Positions 1-13,800 are shown, counted from the first letter of the stretch. The stretch: 64,000 bases of DNA from Certhia americana (GCA_018697195.1 CM031858.1:74769001-74833000); one strand, 5' to 3'. Notes: generated by a model not told the origin, from the letters alone. Program-made: numbers and translations.

Positions 1-3000
1 TTATATTCTTATGGAAATCATGGGATGCAACTGATGATTCACTGAAAAGAAAGGATAAGAAAATCTCCAAAAGATGGGGTATGTATATTTGGGTTTGTGA
101 AAAGCATTCCTCTGATTTAGTATTGAATCACTGAGTAAGATGGTGACACATAATATTTGGATCAAGGGTAGATGCTGATTAATTAAATTGTGTTTATTGA
201 GGATAACAAGTAATGTCTGAAAAACTTCTCTTAAATATATTTAAAACTCCTCTTAAATATCTTAAATATACACTCTCTCCAGACTATCCTGTTTGTACCT
301 CCTCTACATAAATTCATGCGTATAATTTTTCCTAGATATCTATTACTTTATGCCTATTTTACATGAGGATTAGTTTTTTATAAGAAACAGCTGTATCCAG
401 CTTTGTGAAATCTGGTCAGATATATGAGGTTGCACAGGCCAGTTAAGAGGTAAGGTTCATCTAAGGACATGAGCTCAGTTGGATATGACAGATCATGAGA
501 GAGTAGAAGAGGATACTGACAATTAACACGAGGGCTAAGGGCATAGCACAGTGAGCAAGGCAAAAGTGACAGTGACAGGACAAAGCCACAGCACTTCTTG
601 GGGGCTGTGCAATTAAGCTGGAGAGGAAGTGCTGCCTAGGATTTCACTATTTGTGGCAGAGACTGAAAGAAGTAATTTACATATTTTCTCACACTGTAAT
701 TGGAATCCCACCTTGTTTGCTTCCAGTGATCCAAGACAAGCTGCAACAATCTCTGGTGCCCTCTGACACAGAAAAAAAGCAAGAGAAAAAGCAAGATTTC
801 CAGTTGTCTGGCAGCTCTCTATTGGGTTCCTCTTATCTTTCTCCTTCCACCACAATGTCTTTCAGACCATGAGACATTGTATGGAAGCTCAAAATCGATG
901 GTATTCCGGGACACCAGATTTACTCAGCACTTGTCAGGAATTGCTCTGCAGGCTGGTTGAAACTTTTTCCCTGGAGGAGAAAGGTTAGATCTCTTGAAAT
1001 ATGGAGGTAATGAAAGTGGATTTTCAGGATGTTTCCACCTAGGTCCATAGAGGAAAAACATATACAGGGAGCTCAGGAATAGAACAGTAAATTGGGAATT
1101 GTGATATGAAGGCCTGATTCTCTGCAGTGAGGTAACACCCGCAGTGGACTGGACTGAGAGAAGCTCTGCAGCAGGGTGACTGGGGAGTAGTGATTTGGGA
1201 GTACTAGTAACCCTGAATTGGAAACTTAGCTCATGTACAACTATTAAAGACCTTTCTACTTAGATGCAGGTTCAAATAAGATAACTTCCAGTGGAAGATT
1301 AGGATCGAGAGAGAAGTTATTTTCCAGAACTCAGTCTATACAATTTCATGGGACCAAATGGGATTCATCCATCAGTACTGAGATAGCTGGCAGATATCTT
1401 ATCAAGTGTGCTTTCTGTCTTCATTCTGTCATGGAGATGTAGACAGTGTCTCTAATGTTTGGAAAACACAAATGTTTTAACATCAAAAATCCAGGGTACT
1501 ACACGCAATTCACTTTTGACCCTGAGTAAATCATGGAACAAATCCTCTGGCAACATACTTCTGAGCACAAGGAAGACAATAAGGAACCTGGGAACAGTAA
1601 ACTTGAATTTACCAAGGGTAAATGATGACTGACAATGTAGTTGCCTTCTGTGATGTTATCTAGGACTGATGGCCCTAGTGGCACTGAAATGGGTTCCATT
1701 GCCAAGCCAGGGGCAGCAAGAACTAACAGTGCCCTCAAGGCCTTAACATATTCTTTCCTTCGCTCAGTTCTATGCACCAAGGTAAAGTGCATTTGTGTTC
1801 CCATCATTTATTTTCCCTTAGATTTCATTATAGCATTCCAATTTCTACTGCACATTCACTTCATCTTTTATCTTGTTTCTAATACATGTGCCTAAATTTA
1901 CAAAACCCTGTATGTGTCAGCATCTGTAAATAATGAATCAAAATCAAAAGTCACTCACCAAATAAATTTTAGTCCAAGAGATAATAGAAGCTATGAAGTT
2001 CCATTTTGTTTCACTGCTAACAAAGAACATCTGTATCATCTAGATCTTTTCACTGAGAAGACTTGAACCTTTGAAGGACAGAGATCTTTATAAATATTAA
2101 TTCTCATTTGTCTTCACATCACTGCTAACTAAATCTGATTGACCTTACATGGAACAAGTTTTTACTTTTGGTTTGTATCATGTTTTAACTTCTCCTCTGT
2201 GCATATTTATTCTACTTGTTAATAATCCGTTCTTCAGATGAGGATGATGTGATGCTGACAAAAATGTAGTATTGTATTTTAAGTGAAGGCAAAACATGCA
2301 ACACAGAAGCTAAACATTGTTTAAAAAGTAATTGTGTCCTTTAGATCAAAACAAAAAGAATCACTCTGGAACAGGGTGTGTGTTGCGTGTATGAAAATAC
2401 ATTTTGCCAGCTGGAACATTGAAAATGTTTACAGTATGTTCACAATATGATTTATTGGAGTCTACAGCGCTGGGATGGGTACATTCTCTAAGGTACTAGA
2501 TTGCCTGGAGCCTACACATTTCTCCATGTTCTTAAATCAATTTCAAACTACTTTTAAAGTGTATTAGCTGTACTTGCTAAGCCTTCTTGTTCTATGACAG
2601 CCAGAACCACAAGCACAATCTGTGGAATCTATGTGAACAGATGGATGTTTAGAAGAAAAAAAAAAAAAGAAAAAGAAAAAAAAAGAGAAAAGAAAGCAAT
2701 CTTGCTTATGTGAATTAACCCCAAATAAACAACCAATGACAAGTAGATATGCGTTCCTTAAACAGCATCGGTGGGGAGCAATTGAAAAGACCATTTTACA
2801 GCATTTACATTCTTTACAGCATTTAAATTCTCAAATATTTTAAAACAGTATTGATGTCATGTCTATCCAGGAGGGGTTAAAAAGACATGACCTTAAAACT
2901 AGATTTATTATTTGAGCGAAATAGTGCACTAGTGCAAACAGAAATTTCTGAAAATAAGCTTTAGAAAATTTTTTTCTGATAAATGAAATATTTTAGTACT

Positions 3001-4278
3001 CTAGTACACTTTCTTCATAGTTACATTTGTATATTGCAACTAAGCTCTTCTTTAAAGTTAGAAACTTTTTCTGCCCATCCTTCAATGAAAAGTTTCTTCA
3101 TTTAGAGACTCATTTTCATTGGACTTTTATGCATCACCTTTTTTCAACACTCTCTTAAACTAAGGATACTAGAAAAACATAATGTCCCAAAATCCATTCC
3201 AAAGATGTGTGGGGGTCATTAGTAGGTCAATAGATCCCTACTCATAAAGCTAATTTATCTTTTTTTTTTTTTTTTTTTAATATCACATAACCACACAAAG
3301 TCTTTACTATGTAATATTCAAGTTTGTTATGACCTCTATATTCTTTTCAGAATCACTGTCACTCCACACTTAAGCATTGTAATACTACTCTGTATTTTGT
3401 TACCAGGACACATTTTAATAAGTTACAGAATGAAACCCATCAGAAACAGGCCATTTGCACAGACACTAAGACTGTTCACAAGGTAACTGTGCAAATTAGA
3501 TGGAAACCTCCTTGTCACAAGTAGAAAATGTCACACAAGATAAGGTAAGGAAAGAAATGCATGGCCCCTCAGATGATTCCAAATAAAATAAAAAAGTATC
3601 ATATAATTCTGATTTACTTGTTCTAGCATACACCAAGCTTGTTCTAGTCCATCCTGCTGTACCAGTCTCTTAACAATTCATGGTTTACTATTACATTAAT
3701 GTAACATTTTTCCCTGCAGATGAGCTACAGAGCCATAAACTCATTAAACTGCATCAACCAGTTTTCCAAAACCTTCTAAGAAAACAAATTCTCCATATAA
3801 GAAGTAGTCATTCATTAAAGAGGTATGACTTGCATTCCATCTTTCTAGATTTATAATTGTAATATTGCTGTACAGAGTAAATGCTATCTAAGTGCATCAC
3901 TTATCAAATAATCCAGACAGGTTTTTTCTGAATGTGTTTTCTGCATTACGTCTCATTCCACTAACTTTTATGGCACATATAAATCTTCCCAGTGATAGTT
4001 TTCATGTTTATTTCCAGATCATGGATGAAAAATATTAAATCACACTATTTCAGATCCTGTGGAAAATGTTTGAAATGCACTCATTTGATTATTGCATACT
4101 TTTGTAGAGATTTGAGAGTTGCCTAGGTCTTAATTAATTTAGAAATGACCAATGAGTTCTCTAGTCATTAGCATTCACAAAAGATTTCTTCTGTAAGAAA
4201 ATGTCACATTCCCCTTTTTGTCACAAGTGAAGTGTGATCCTTTCTTACACAAATCACGATAAACCTTAATATAGTATT
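1..4278. other. Unique AT-rich noncoding sequence
   Basis: No recognisable gene or interspersed repeat is visible. Small items inside it are an A-rich purine tract at 2651-2697, an 18-bp tandem duplication at 2795-2830 (unit TTTACAGCATTTACATTC, one mismatch) and a run of 19 T at 3260-3278. A 102-codon open frame on the minus strand (1499-1807) begins with two ATG codons, but resembles no family I know. Confidence 0.6.
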
Positions 4279-5030
4279 TATCATAGAAGTATAGAAAGGT
4301 GTATTTTGGAATTGATCTTAAAGATCGCCTGGTTCCAAACCCCCTGCGAACAGGGACACTTTTCACTAGACCAGGTTGCTCAAAACCCCATCCAACCTAG
4401 CCTTGAACACTTCCAGGGCTGGGACATCTTCACCTTCTCTGGGAAACCTGTTCCACAGCCTCACCACCCTCCCAGTAAAAAATTTTTCATAACATCTAAT
4501 CTAAATCTACCCTTTTCTAGTTTGAAGCAATAGCCCCTTGTCCTCTCACTACATGCTCTTGTAAAATATCCATCTACAACTTTCTTGTAGACTTCCTTCA
4601 GGTACCAGAAGGCTGCAAGAAGCTCCTTAAAGCCTTCTTTTCTTCAGGCAGAACAGACCCAAATCTCTCAACACATCTTCACAGAGAAGTGCCCCAATCC
4701 CCTGATCATCCTTCTTGCTCCCATTTGGATTTGCTCCAGCAGGTCCATGCCCTTGTGTTGGGGGCCCCAGAGTTGAATGCATCACTCCACACAGGTGGAG
4801 TTTCATGAGTGCAGAGTAGAGAGGCAGAATCATCTCCCTCAGCCTTCTGGCCACATGTCTTTTGCTGCAACCCAGGAGAGAGTTGGCTTTCTGTGCTGCA
4901 AGCCCACACTGATGGTACATGTCCAGCTTTTCATTCATCACAAACCCCATGTCCAACTTGTCTGGGCTGCTCCTCAATCTCTGCCCAACCTCCATTTGTA
5001 TTTGGGATTGCCCAAGTGCAGGATCTTAGT
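4279..5030 (-). mobile_element. CR1 LINE, 5'-truncated, minus strand
   Basis: The left edge (TATCATAGAAGTATAG) is a decayed reverse complement of the CR1 3' tail repeat. It is followed by the reverse complement of the conserved CR1 3' end (GATCTTAAAGATCGCCTGG, then a TCCAACC-like block and the GGGAAACCTGTTCCA motif). Further right the minus strand still encodes the ORF2 C-terminus. Homology fades near 5020-5030 in a block resembling GTGCAGGA(C/T)CTT. About 0.75 kb of a roughly 4.5-kb element remains, as expected for 5' truncation during target-primed reverse transcription. Family assignment is from sequence memory; the subfamily is not resolved. Confidence 0.92.
4627..4995 (-). pseudogene. 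CR1 ORF2 C-terminal remnant
   Basis: A 122-codon open frame on the minus strand inside the CR1 copy. It matches the segment of the CR1 ORF2 protein that follows the reverse transcriptase core. Visible signatures are AAQKAN at residues 33-38, ILPLYSAL at 56-63 and LGLFCLKKRRL at the end. In intact elements ORF2 encodes the endonuclease and reverse transcriptase that copy the element into new sites. Here the endonuclease and the catalytic reverse transcriptase motifs are missing, the middle (about residues 68-95) has drifted from the family pattern, and the apparent ATG is an accidental internal methionine. It is a dead fossil, not a gene product. Confidence 0.85.
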
Positions 5031-6350
5031 TATGGCAATCCCAACCAGTTTATGTGTGCTCACAATCTTTAAAAGTTTACACTTAGTAAGACACAGCAAT
5101 ACTGAAACAGTGACTAGCAGAAAAATTTAAAAATTAGTTTTACACACTATTCATTATTGTGTTATTTTTACTCACTACTTTTTACATTCTTTTACTCATT
5201 ATTATTTATACACCACTTATTATTCTACCACTTTGCCATACAATCATAGTCTTAACTATGCAAGTAATCTATGTCTAGGCCATTATGGTGTCTGAGTTCT
5301 TAAAGATCACCAGTACCTTTGTTTCCTCCCCTCCTTCTCTGTTGTCTGAGGAGCTGAAGTTATATCACAGTAGCTTGAAAAACAATAATAAACAGAGATT
5401 TAAAGAATTAACTCTTTTTTTCTTTCTCATTATTTATATTTTCTCTGGAACAATTGGAAACTGATCAAAGTAACTGTCTTCTAGTTTATTGCATTTAAGT
5501 GCTGTGAGCCAATATACCTAGGTAACTGAAAGATAAAGCATATCTCTAACGAATTTTTAAAAAATTGTTTCACTTTTACTTCCTGTGTCCAGTTTTATTT
5601 CTTAGAAGTGTGTCGTAATTATAACATACATCTCTACAGATATTTTTATTTAAGGTGAAAAGATCATGTTAAAAATGTTGTGATAGCCAATTCAGTATTT
5701 AGCATTCATGTTAAGAAATTTGAATATTTAATTCTTGTTTTTAGAAAAAAAACCATGATCTTACAAAATAAATGCATTTTATATGACTATAATACATTAA
5801 TTCTTATCTTTTACCTCTTAAGGCATGATTGTAGAATGAATAAGATTTCTGATTCTAGTAATTCCGATACATATTTACATTTCTGCCTGTCAGCTACAGT
5901 AAGTGATATTTTTCTCAGGGAGAGATTTGACGTGAAAATCAACTTATACAGGATGCCATGACTGACTAAACCTTTACATTCTTCCCACCTTCTGTAATGC
6001 CTTCTCCAAAGGCAATCACCTTTTCTCTGAAGGCAGTATAGCCATGGGCTGGCATTATAGAGTAGAATGAGAAAGTTACCTTAGGAAACATGGATAATAG
6101 AGTGAGAATACCAGTTGTTTGCACACTGGTTTTGAATTTTTATATTACAGTGCCAGGTGACACATTTAGACATAAAAATCAGATGGTGCAGAAAGGATTT
6201 TTTACCACTTGATATGTATTATCACTGAAACTCAAGGTATTTGCATTGAAGAGCATGAACCTGGATTTAATTTTTAGGAAAGAAGTAGCTAATAATTGAT
6301 ACAGTTGAAGAATACATAACTATCTTAGCAATTTGATTTTTCAAGTATAT
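5031..6350. other. Unique AT-rich noncoding sequence
   Basis: No gene or recognisable repeat. The segment separates two minus-strand CR1 copies. A 93-codon frame at 5680-5961 is AT-biased with no motif and is judged a chance frame. Confidence 0.6.
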
Positions 6351-6866
6351 ATAGAATCATGAAATGATAAAATCATTAAGGCTGGGAAAGACTTTTAAGA
6401 CCATCAAGTGCAACCGTCAACCTAGTACTATCACCATGTTCACCATTAAACCATGTCCCTAAGTCCTGTATCCAACTCCAGGGAGGGTGACACAACCACT
6501 TCCCTGGGCAGCCTATTCCAATGCCTGGCAGTCCTTGCCACAAAGAATTTTTTTTAAACATCCAATCTAAATCTCCCCTTTCATAATTGAGGCCATTTTC
6601 TCTTGTCACTTTATGCCAGTGAAGAAACTGACACTGACCTTATTGCAATCTTCATTCAGGTAGTTCTGGAGGGTGATGAGATTTGACCTGAGCCTCCTTT
6701 TCTGCAGCTAAGCAGCCCCAGATCCATCAGCTGCCTCTTATCAGCCTTGCTCTCCAGACTCTTCACCTGCTTTGTTGCCCCTCTCTAGACACCCTCGGAC
6801 ACTTTTATGTCTTTCTCAGAGTGAAATGCCCACAGCTGGACACAGGATATGTGGTGTGGCCTAATA
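6351..6866 (-). mobile_element. CR1 LINE, 5'-truncated, minus strand
   Basis: Starts at the left with TAGAATCATGAAATGATAAA, the reverse complement of the CR1 tail. The conserved 3' end follows (GGGAAAGACTTTTAAGACC), then the TCCCTGGGCAGCC and CATCCAATCTAAATCTCCC blocks typical of CR1 read in reverse. Similarity ends near 6866 (CACAGCTGGACACAGGATAT and following bases), directly against a second CR1 piece in the opposite orientation. No long ORF2 frame survives. Confidence 0.92.
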
Positions 6867-6874
6867 ATTGGTCT

Positions 6875-7157
6875 TTTAGTTACAGGACAAGGAGTAAAGG
6901 GTTTAAACTAAAATAAGATTGGTTCATATCATATAAAAAGAAGATTTTTTTTTTTACAGTGAGGATTGTACAACATTTGAACAGGTTGTCCAGAGAGGCT
7001 AAAGATTCCTCATCCCTGGAAACGTTCAAGGTCTGGTTGATGAGGCTTTAACTAACTGGACCAATTTGAACACACTTTTTCAAATCAGAGAGGATGGAAC
7101 TAGGTCTTTGAAGGTTCCTTTCAACCCAAATCATACTATGACTCTATGATTCTATTA
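6875..7157 (+). mobile_element. CR1 LINE 3' fragment, plus strand
   Basis: Contains the sense-strand CR1 signatures: TTGTCCAGAGAGGCT, CATCCCTGGAAACGTTCAAG, a GGTTCCTTTCAACCC block and the terminal ATGACTCTATGATTCTAT at about 7139-7156. The terminal 8-bp-type repeat fixes the 3' end. Only about 280 bp remains. A poly-T stretch lies inside it (around 6946-6955). Its truncated 5' end abuts the preceding minus-strand CR1, giving a 5'-to-5' arrangement. Both pieces keep their own 3' ends, so these are two insertions, not one inverted element. Confidence 0.92.
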
Positions 7158-7697
7158 TATATGTTGTTTTGATATTTGTTATTTAATTAGGTTTAGCTCT
7201 CCTTATGATTATTTTATTTTATCTTTGAAATAAGAAAAGAAGAAAATCACTTTATTTGAACAAAGAAATATGCCTATTAAATAGTATTCCAGTATGGCTT
7301 TATAAAATTCTTACATTTTAATCTTTTTGACAGCCTCTTAAAATAATCTGGTTATTGGTAGGGTATAATTATATCAGTCTTCCATCAATTTTCACTTACA
7401 CTGCTGCAGTTCACCCGAATTAAATGGATTATATGTGATCATTAAGAACTGCTAAATTTAATGTCATATTGGGAGGTAAATTACCTTAGTCATATTCTAA
7501 ACCCTGAGATCTTTAGAAATTTCGCAACCATAAAACTATTCAAAGTATTCAAAGCATTGGTGATAGCTCAGTGTTTTCACCTGTAAATATTACTGGCTCA
7601 TTTTTAAATTTGGTTGTATCTCAAAACTGCCTATGAACACTTCCAGGCTCTTGCTCTTTTAAGTTATGTTAATGCTGTTTTACTAATCCCACTTATT
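7158..7697. other. Unique AT-rich noncoding sequence
   Basis: Nothing recognisable between the CR1 pair and the TTCC tract. Confidence 0.6.
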
Positions 7698-7874
7698 CTT
7701 TCTTCCTTCCTTCCTGCCTTCCTGCCTTCCTGTCTTCCTTCCTTCCTTCCGCACCTTTGGCACCTTCCTCCCTTCCTCCCTTCCTCCCTTCCTTCCTTCC
7801 TCACTTCCTTCCTTCCTTTTTTCCTTCCCTCCTTCCTCCCTCCCTTCTTTCCTTCCTTTCCTTTCCCCTTTCCT
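7698..7874 (+). repeat. (TTCC/CTTC)n polypyrimidine tract
   Basis: About 175 bp of almost pure pyrimidine on the plus strand, built from TTCC, TTCCTGCC and CTCC units and broken once by GCACCTTTGGCACC near 7751-7764. Repetitive open frames on both strands (Ser/Phe/Leu/Pro-rich on plus, Lys/Glu/Gly/Arg-rich on minus) are artefacts of the tract. Confidence 0.97.
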
Positions 7875-10800
7875 AGCTGCTTCTGATGTATTTTTAACTT
7901 CATTCAATGAGAAAATTGAAAAGACATGTCATAGGGGAAGATGTTGCAGCCCTTTTCTTCAGTATTTTGAGATAAAACGTACTAATCTCTGTTAGCAAAA
8001 ATGGTCTTCTCATTGTGTAAGATTTGTCATCTGATTTCAGCAAGAAATCATTATTTCTTTATGAAAGAAATGACATTTTGTATTCCTGCTTTATAACAAC
8101 ACTGTCTCTGGCTGGGAAAAACATCTCAGCATCTCTTGATTTTACACTTTTGTTAGATTAAAATTATCACAGTTATGGTCATGCTTCATGATTTGCAAGC
8201 AGAAATTATTAAGAACATAAACTTTGTCTTTTTACAGACATTCTGTTACAAAAGTATAATTAATTAAAACCTTTTTGTGAATTTTGGTGCAATTTTCACT
8301 AGGTTTGTAAAATCCTTTAACCTAAATAAGGAAATTCAATGAGTAGAAAGAGTGGAAAAATGTAAAATCAGAAATCTAAAAACAGGTTTAAATTTAAATT
8401 CAAAGAAGATAGTGAGAGTAATTTTTTTTTTTTTTTTAAGGAAAACCTGCCAGCATTTCTTAAGCTGCCACTCTAAAAGCCTCTCTATGTTACCTGCATT
8501 ATCTTCTTAGACTTGCATTCTTGTATCACTAGGATCAGAATCACAATTTAGCCCAATGAATTGGATGGTAATATTGTATCTCAATTCTTTGCTGATACGA
8601 ATCATTTTCCTTTTACATTTGACTTTATCATTCTTTCTAATTGACTAATATAGAAGTGTTCTTTCATTAAGTTGGAGAATTATACTAATAGGATATATAA
8701 TATTTGAAAAAAAATTGTTGATGCATTATTCTAACATCCTGATAGTAGAAAACCGGAACAACTTTGGATTAGTTCTCTACTAGTAGGGTATTAATGTTAG
8801 CAGAGTTTTCAGGCTGTTTTCCAATAGTCTTTCATGCAAAAGAATGCCTTTGATGAAGTGTAATGAATTCTCTACTGGATATTAAATAAGTTCAGTGACT
8901 TTAATTATTGATTTTAGGGCATATAATTCAATGTAATATACTTAGAGTTAGTCAGCTAATTGATATTAGCTGGAAATGCTGAAAGAAATGATGAAACACC
9001 ATGTAGACTTATAAAAAATGGACATGGTTTTAATTTTGGAAAAAAGAAGGGAAGAATTATTTGCTAATTACAAGCTAAACAAGATGTAAAAGAATGTTTC
9101 TGAAGTGTTCCTTCATTGTACTATATATTTCATTATTTTTATAAAAATGTAATCTGTATTTTAGTTAAAAAACAAATTGAGAGTGTCTTGTCCCTTTATG
9201 ATTTCTAATAGTGGTGGAAAAATGAAAAGGGCATAGAGGTACTGAAAGATTGCACAGTAATTGAAAGTTAAGAAGACTGGTATATGCTTCTCACAGAATT
9301 GTTTGGTTAGAAGCTTAAAAGTTTTTTAGTTTAATAGCCTTCATGAAATCACGGTCAGTGCTATTTGTAAGATCTTATTCCAAACTGCAGAGAAACAGAA
9401 GAAACCATATTTTGGAGTAAAGGGGGAGAAAAACATATTCAGAAATAGAAGTATCCTGATTGTATAGATTCTACATGTCACCACTCATAAATTATATCTA
9501 GTTTTTAGAAAAAGTTCAGGTATGAGAAAGCATCTAGAGACTCGCTGTGATGTCATGTGACTTCAGTTTGAGTCATATCACTTTGTGAACCCTTGTAGTG
9601 ATTTCTTTTAATAATTCCACTATTGATTATAAGCCATAAATACACTGTGGTTACTTACAGTGGCTATTTGTTTAATATATATTTTGTTTGCAATTTATAG
9701 CCTTTATACTTCAGTCCTAGAGAGATTTTTTAATTTGAACCAATCTGTTTCACATCAGCACTGTTAATCCTTAAAACTGGACATGGTTAACAGCCCTCCA
9801 AAAACCCTTAACATGTCCCCAGAGGGACAGAGATCTGGAACAGCTCTTTCTTCAGCAGGCTCAGCACCAGTATGAAAGCTGTAGTTGTAGCCTAAAACTA
9901 GGCTCTTTCAGAACACATTTCTCTCTGAACAAGCCCTTCTGCTGAAAATTTACCTTGTATTCTTTCATATTCACCCAGGATAAAAGGGATTTCTCAGCCT
10001 TGACAATGTTTTTCTTCATTTTTGCAAGCTGTTAAATGGCTTCTCAGGTGCCAAACTTCCTGTAATAGTTAAAATGAGATGTACAAGTTAATAGAAATTT
10101 GGAAATTTAGGCAGATAGAAATTTTTAGCAATGCATAAGACAGCAGTTCTCTAGTGGAGTTTAATAAACACACCTCCTCTAATTGCTAGAACACTTTTAC
10201 AGTATTGAGCAGGAAGGAGTAGCAGTACTTTGAAAATAGTACCCATCTAATATTTATCAAATTTGTAGTGTACTCAATGTAATTTAAAATCATTTTTTCT
10301 CCATATCTTTGCCTACAGATTTGCTAGTAATCACCATTTCATCCTGCGTAGTCTCTGAACTTCAGAAATCATCAACAATCTATTAGCACAGCAATTAGTG
10401 TAAGACCAAAATCAGTGGGTGACAAACAGCTGTTGGTTGTAGGTGGAATTTTCCTACAGATTTTATTTTAGCAAAATCTTCTGCAAAGTTTTAGTGTATC
10501 TCCACATGGGATTGCACTGTCATTTCAGAAAGCTGACTTGGAACATTGGAGGCCAAGGTTGTGACCCATGTTAACATCCCTTCATGAGCAGTGAACAATT
10601 AAAGATATAACTGTCCATACCAATGTCAGGAACAAACATTAGAGATGGAATCTTAGCTTTGTGCTTGATTTTTTATCTTTTGTCAAAGGCTTGCTGAGGT
10701 TCAGAAATATTCATACTTTCATTTAATTTTTTCTGCATTTGAGCTTCTGTGTGTTCACAGACAAAAACTCTAATGGGCTGACACTTACTTACGCTGTTAT

Positions 10801-13800
10801 TTCAAAATTGTTCAATGATGCTGAGTGGAACTACTGGCAATGAGGACAGCTTGTTTATTTATTCATAACAGAATTATTCTCATGCTTTGAAATTGGGTAT
10901 ATTGCACTTTTCTGTGATAGCTTACTGTTTACTCTAGCAAATGTCTGGTTTGCTTCTGCTATTTTGCAAATGTACTAAAATGTTTTCTGGAATTAATATC
11001 TCATTAGAACCTTGGCAGGTAAAAAAGTGAAGTGTTGCTACAGTTCTGTGCTAATAGCATAATGCAAGGTATTGAAATAGGTAAAAAAAAATTGGTCAGT
11101 TTAAGCCACTGGTATTTGGCAAATTTTGAAATGTTCTAATTATCTTGCCCGTATGTTTAAATGCTTCTTGGCTTTAGGCCAGAACAAAATACATTGCAAC
11201 TGAAATACTGCTAAGCAGAATGAACTGAATATTCTTCATAGAAAACTTGAGGCCATGACAGTGAAAATTTAAATTCCATCTCTGCCAACTGATACCCCTT
11301 CAAAACTACTTAGGGATAGAGACTGTCTATGTCTTTGGAATTGAAGCATATATAGAAACAAACAAACAAAAAAAAATAAAAGACTGAGTTTTCCTTGCTA
11401 CTTAAGAAATCAATATTAAGACTTGAGAGGTGGCTGTTCCTTAGAGGAGGAATGCCCTTATGTAACTAATTGTACATAAATTTCTCCATAGCTATAGGTA
11501 AATCCAAACAGGAAAATGTGGGTAAACACCAATTTGAGTTTTTGCTGTATAAATGAAGGCTAGATGCTGTATTTTCAGTATGCAGAAAAATAAAGACATA
11601 TAAATTAACATATGAATATTCAGGAATATTTTTGAAGCAGAATGTTGTTTAATCTAGCATAAAAAAAAAAGAATTACTACTCAGTTATGAAATCTAATGT
11701 TCTCTATTTGTAAGAAACTTTTTTGCAGTTATTTCTTTAATTTTTGTGCTTAGTTATTACAATATAAATCAATTTCATTTAAATGCAAAAAGGTTTCGTT
11801 AGGAAACAACTTAGTCAAGTTTAAGTCAAAAGGAGTGTTGTTTCTTTTGTTTGAAATGGTACTAACTAGACCTCATGAGGATTGGGTTTTTTTTAGATTG
11901 TGTTACTTTTGCACTTTTTCCTCCAGCAATGCCCATTACTGCAAGAATGAGATTTTTAATTCAACAAATACTGTGTAAAAAGTGAACAGTATGGTGCTAC
12001 TTTGACCTTTTCAGTGTTCTTTGTTTAATGGCTGCTCATACTACTGTGCGTATTGCAACCTCAGGATAAAAGAGAAGATGGCCAACAAATCAAAACATGT
12101 TACTTCTAAAAAGACAGTTTATGTGAAGGTTTTATGGCATATTCATCTTCTAAATGTTCATTTTAAAAAAATAGAAAATTGAACAAACGTTCACTAAAAA
12201 GGCTGTTCAGGTATTTCTTGGCTGTTTGCAAATAATTGGAAAATTAAGACATACATTCTTGCTAGGAACATACTCATTATAATGAAAATATTAACACAAT
12301 GCATTTGAAGAAGAAATGTGTACAGAGAAGATGTAAAAAATTACACATTGGAGATTACAAAACATAAAATGGTATAGTGAATCTCAAAATCTTGAGGTCG
12401 ATTGAAATTGGACCTTTTAAGCATGGTCTTTCTGCTCTTTCTGTGCTGGAAACACGATTAAATTATTTGATATTTCTGACATTACTATGTTACTATAATG
12501 TATTGAGAAATATTTCATTACTATGCATTGCATTTTTGAGGTCCTTGGGTTTTTTTTGCTTTTTAAAAATTAGTTGTCTAGTAAAAAAGCATTCATTTGA
12601 GAATGAATGTCATTTCCTTTTAATGCAAGCATTCAAAACAAGTAAGATTAACTATATTTTGAAAGTACCTGGTTTTGGTCATAGACTGAAAAAAAATTTC
12701 AAATTGTTAGTTTAGGTATAGATTTCAACATCTTTGGTGTTAAACACGAACCTGAAACCCTAGGAAGAATGAGTCTTAATTTTTTTATTTTTAAGTTTAA
12801 AAAATTAGAGGACAGTTCATCAAGACTAGCCGTATTTTCATTCATACACCTTGCTATAAGAAAAATTAGGTTTGTTTTTCCCATATCTTTCCCTTGAGGT
12901 GCATTTCAGAAACGCACTGCTCTGATGGATATGAAACATTCTTCTCATGTCCTGCCTATATCTTTTTCTCAACCAAGTTTTCTCAATAAATTCTTTTATC
13001 AGTACCATCTTTTCTCAAATTAAATATCAACATGTGAAAAGCCTTTGTTAAGGTCAGCTGCCTTTATTCTTTTAACTTCTAATAATTGAGCATACTCTGG
13101 AGAGTCTTTACATTGTACTTCAGATGCAATTCAAAATTCCTCTCAATAATGTCTTTCAGCACTAAAGATATACATTTTTTGTTAATGTATATTCTTCTGG
13201 TTGTTCTTTTATCTACACTGTTCTAGCAAGTACTACTAGCACATTTCAAAATAGTCTCACAATTAAATTCATCTTGTTTCACGCAAGTTACTCTCAATGC
13301 CTTTTCTGATTTTGCAACATCCTAGGCAGTTGGCACTTCTGATAGATCTCACAATCCATGAATGAGTGAAGAGATCCTCTTGAGTGGAGCACTCACAAGT
13401 GTATCTGAGAAGAAAATATGACCAAAATATTTTTATTGTCTCTAACATAACAGTACTTCCTATTTAATGAAAATTCCATTATTAGATGCCTTTGATCATC
13501 ATATCATTGCCAGGCATCTGAACTTGAATCCTGTCAGCTCTGATACACCTCTATTATGGGGCAAAGACTCCAATAATATACCAGGTGTTTCTACACTTTT
13601 ACCATATCTCTAGCAAAATTTCAAATGTCAAAAGTAGAAGTTTGTATTCTATGAAGTTTACCACTGGAAGTTGTAAAAATTTTCTTTTTGAACACTGTGA
13701 AATTAACTGAAATTGTTGGACTTTCGGAAAAAAACCCAGATCTGAGCCTATCTACTTCTCTTGACATGAAGGTGTAAATTAGTCTTAATTGCCATTTTGA

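Noticed and set aside
7614..7907. Ser/Pro/Phe- and Lys/Gly/Arg-rich ORFs on both strands
   Set aside because: Both are direct translations of the TTCC/CTCC simple repeat.
12377..12715. 112-codon plus-strand ORF
   Set aside because: Leu/Phe/Lys/Ile-rich, as expected from AT-rich DNA; no motif, context or splice support.
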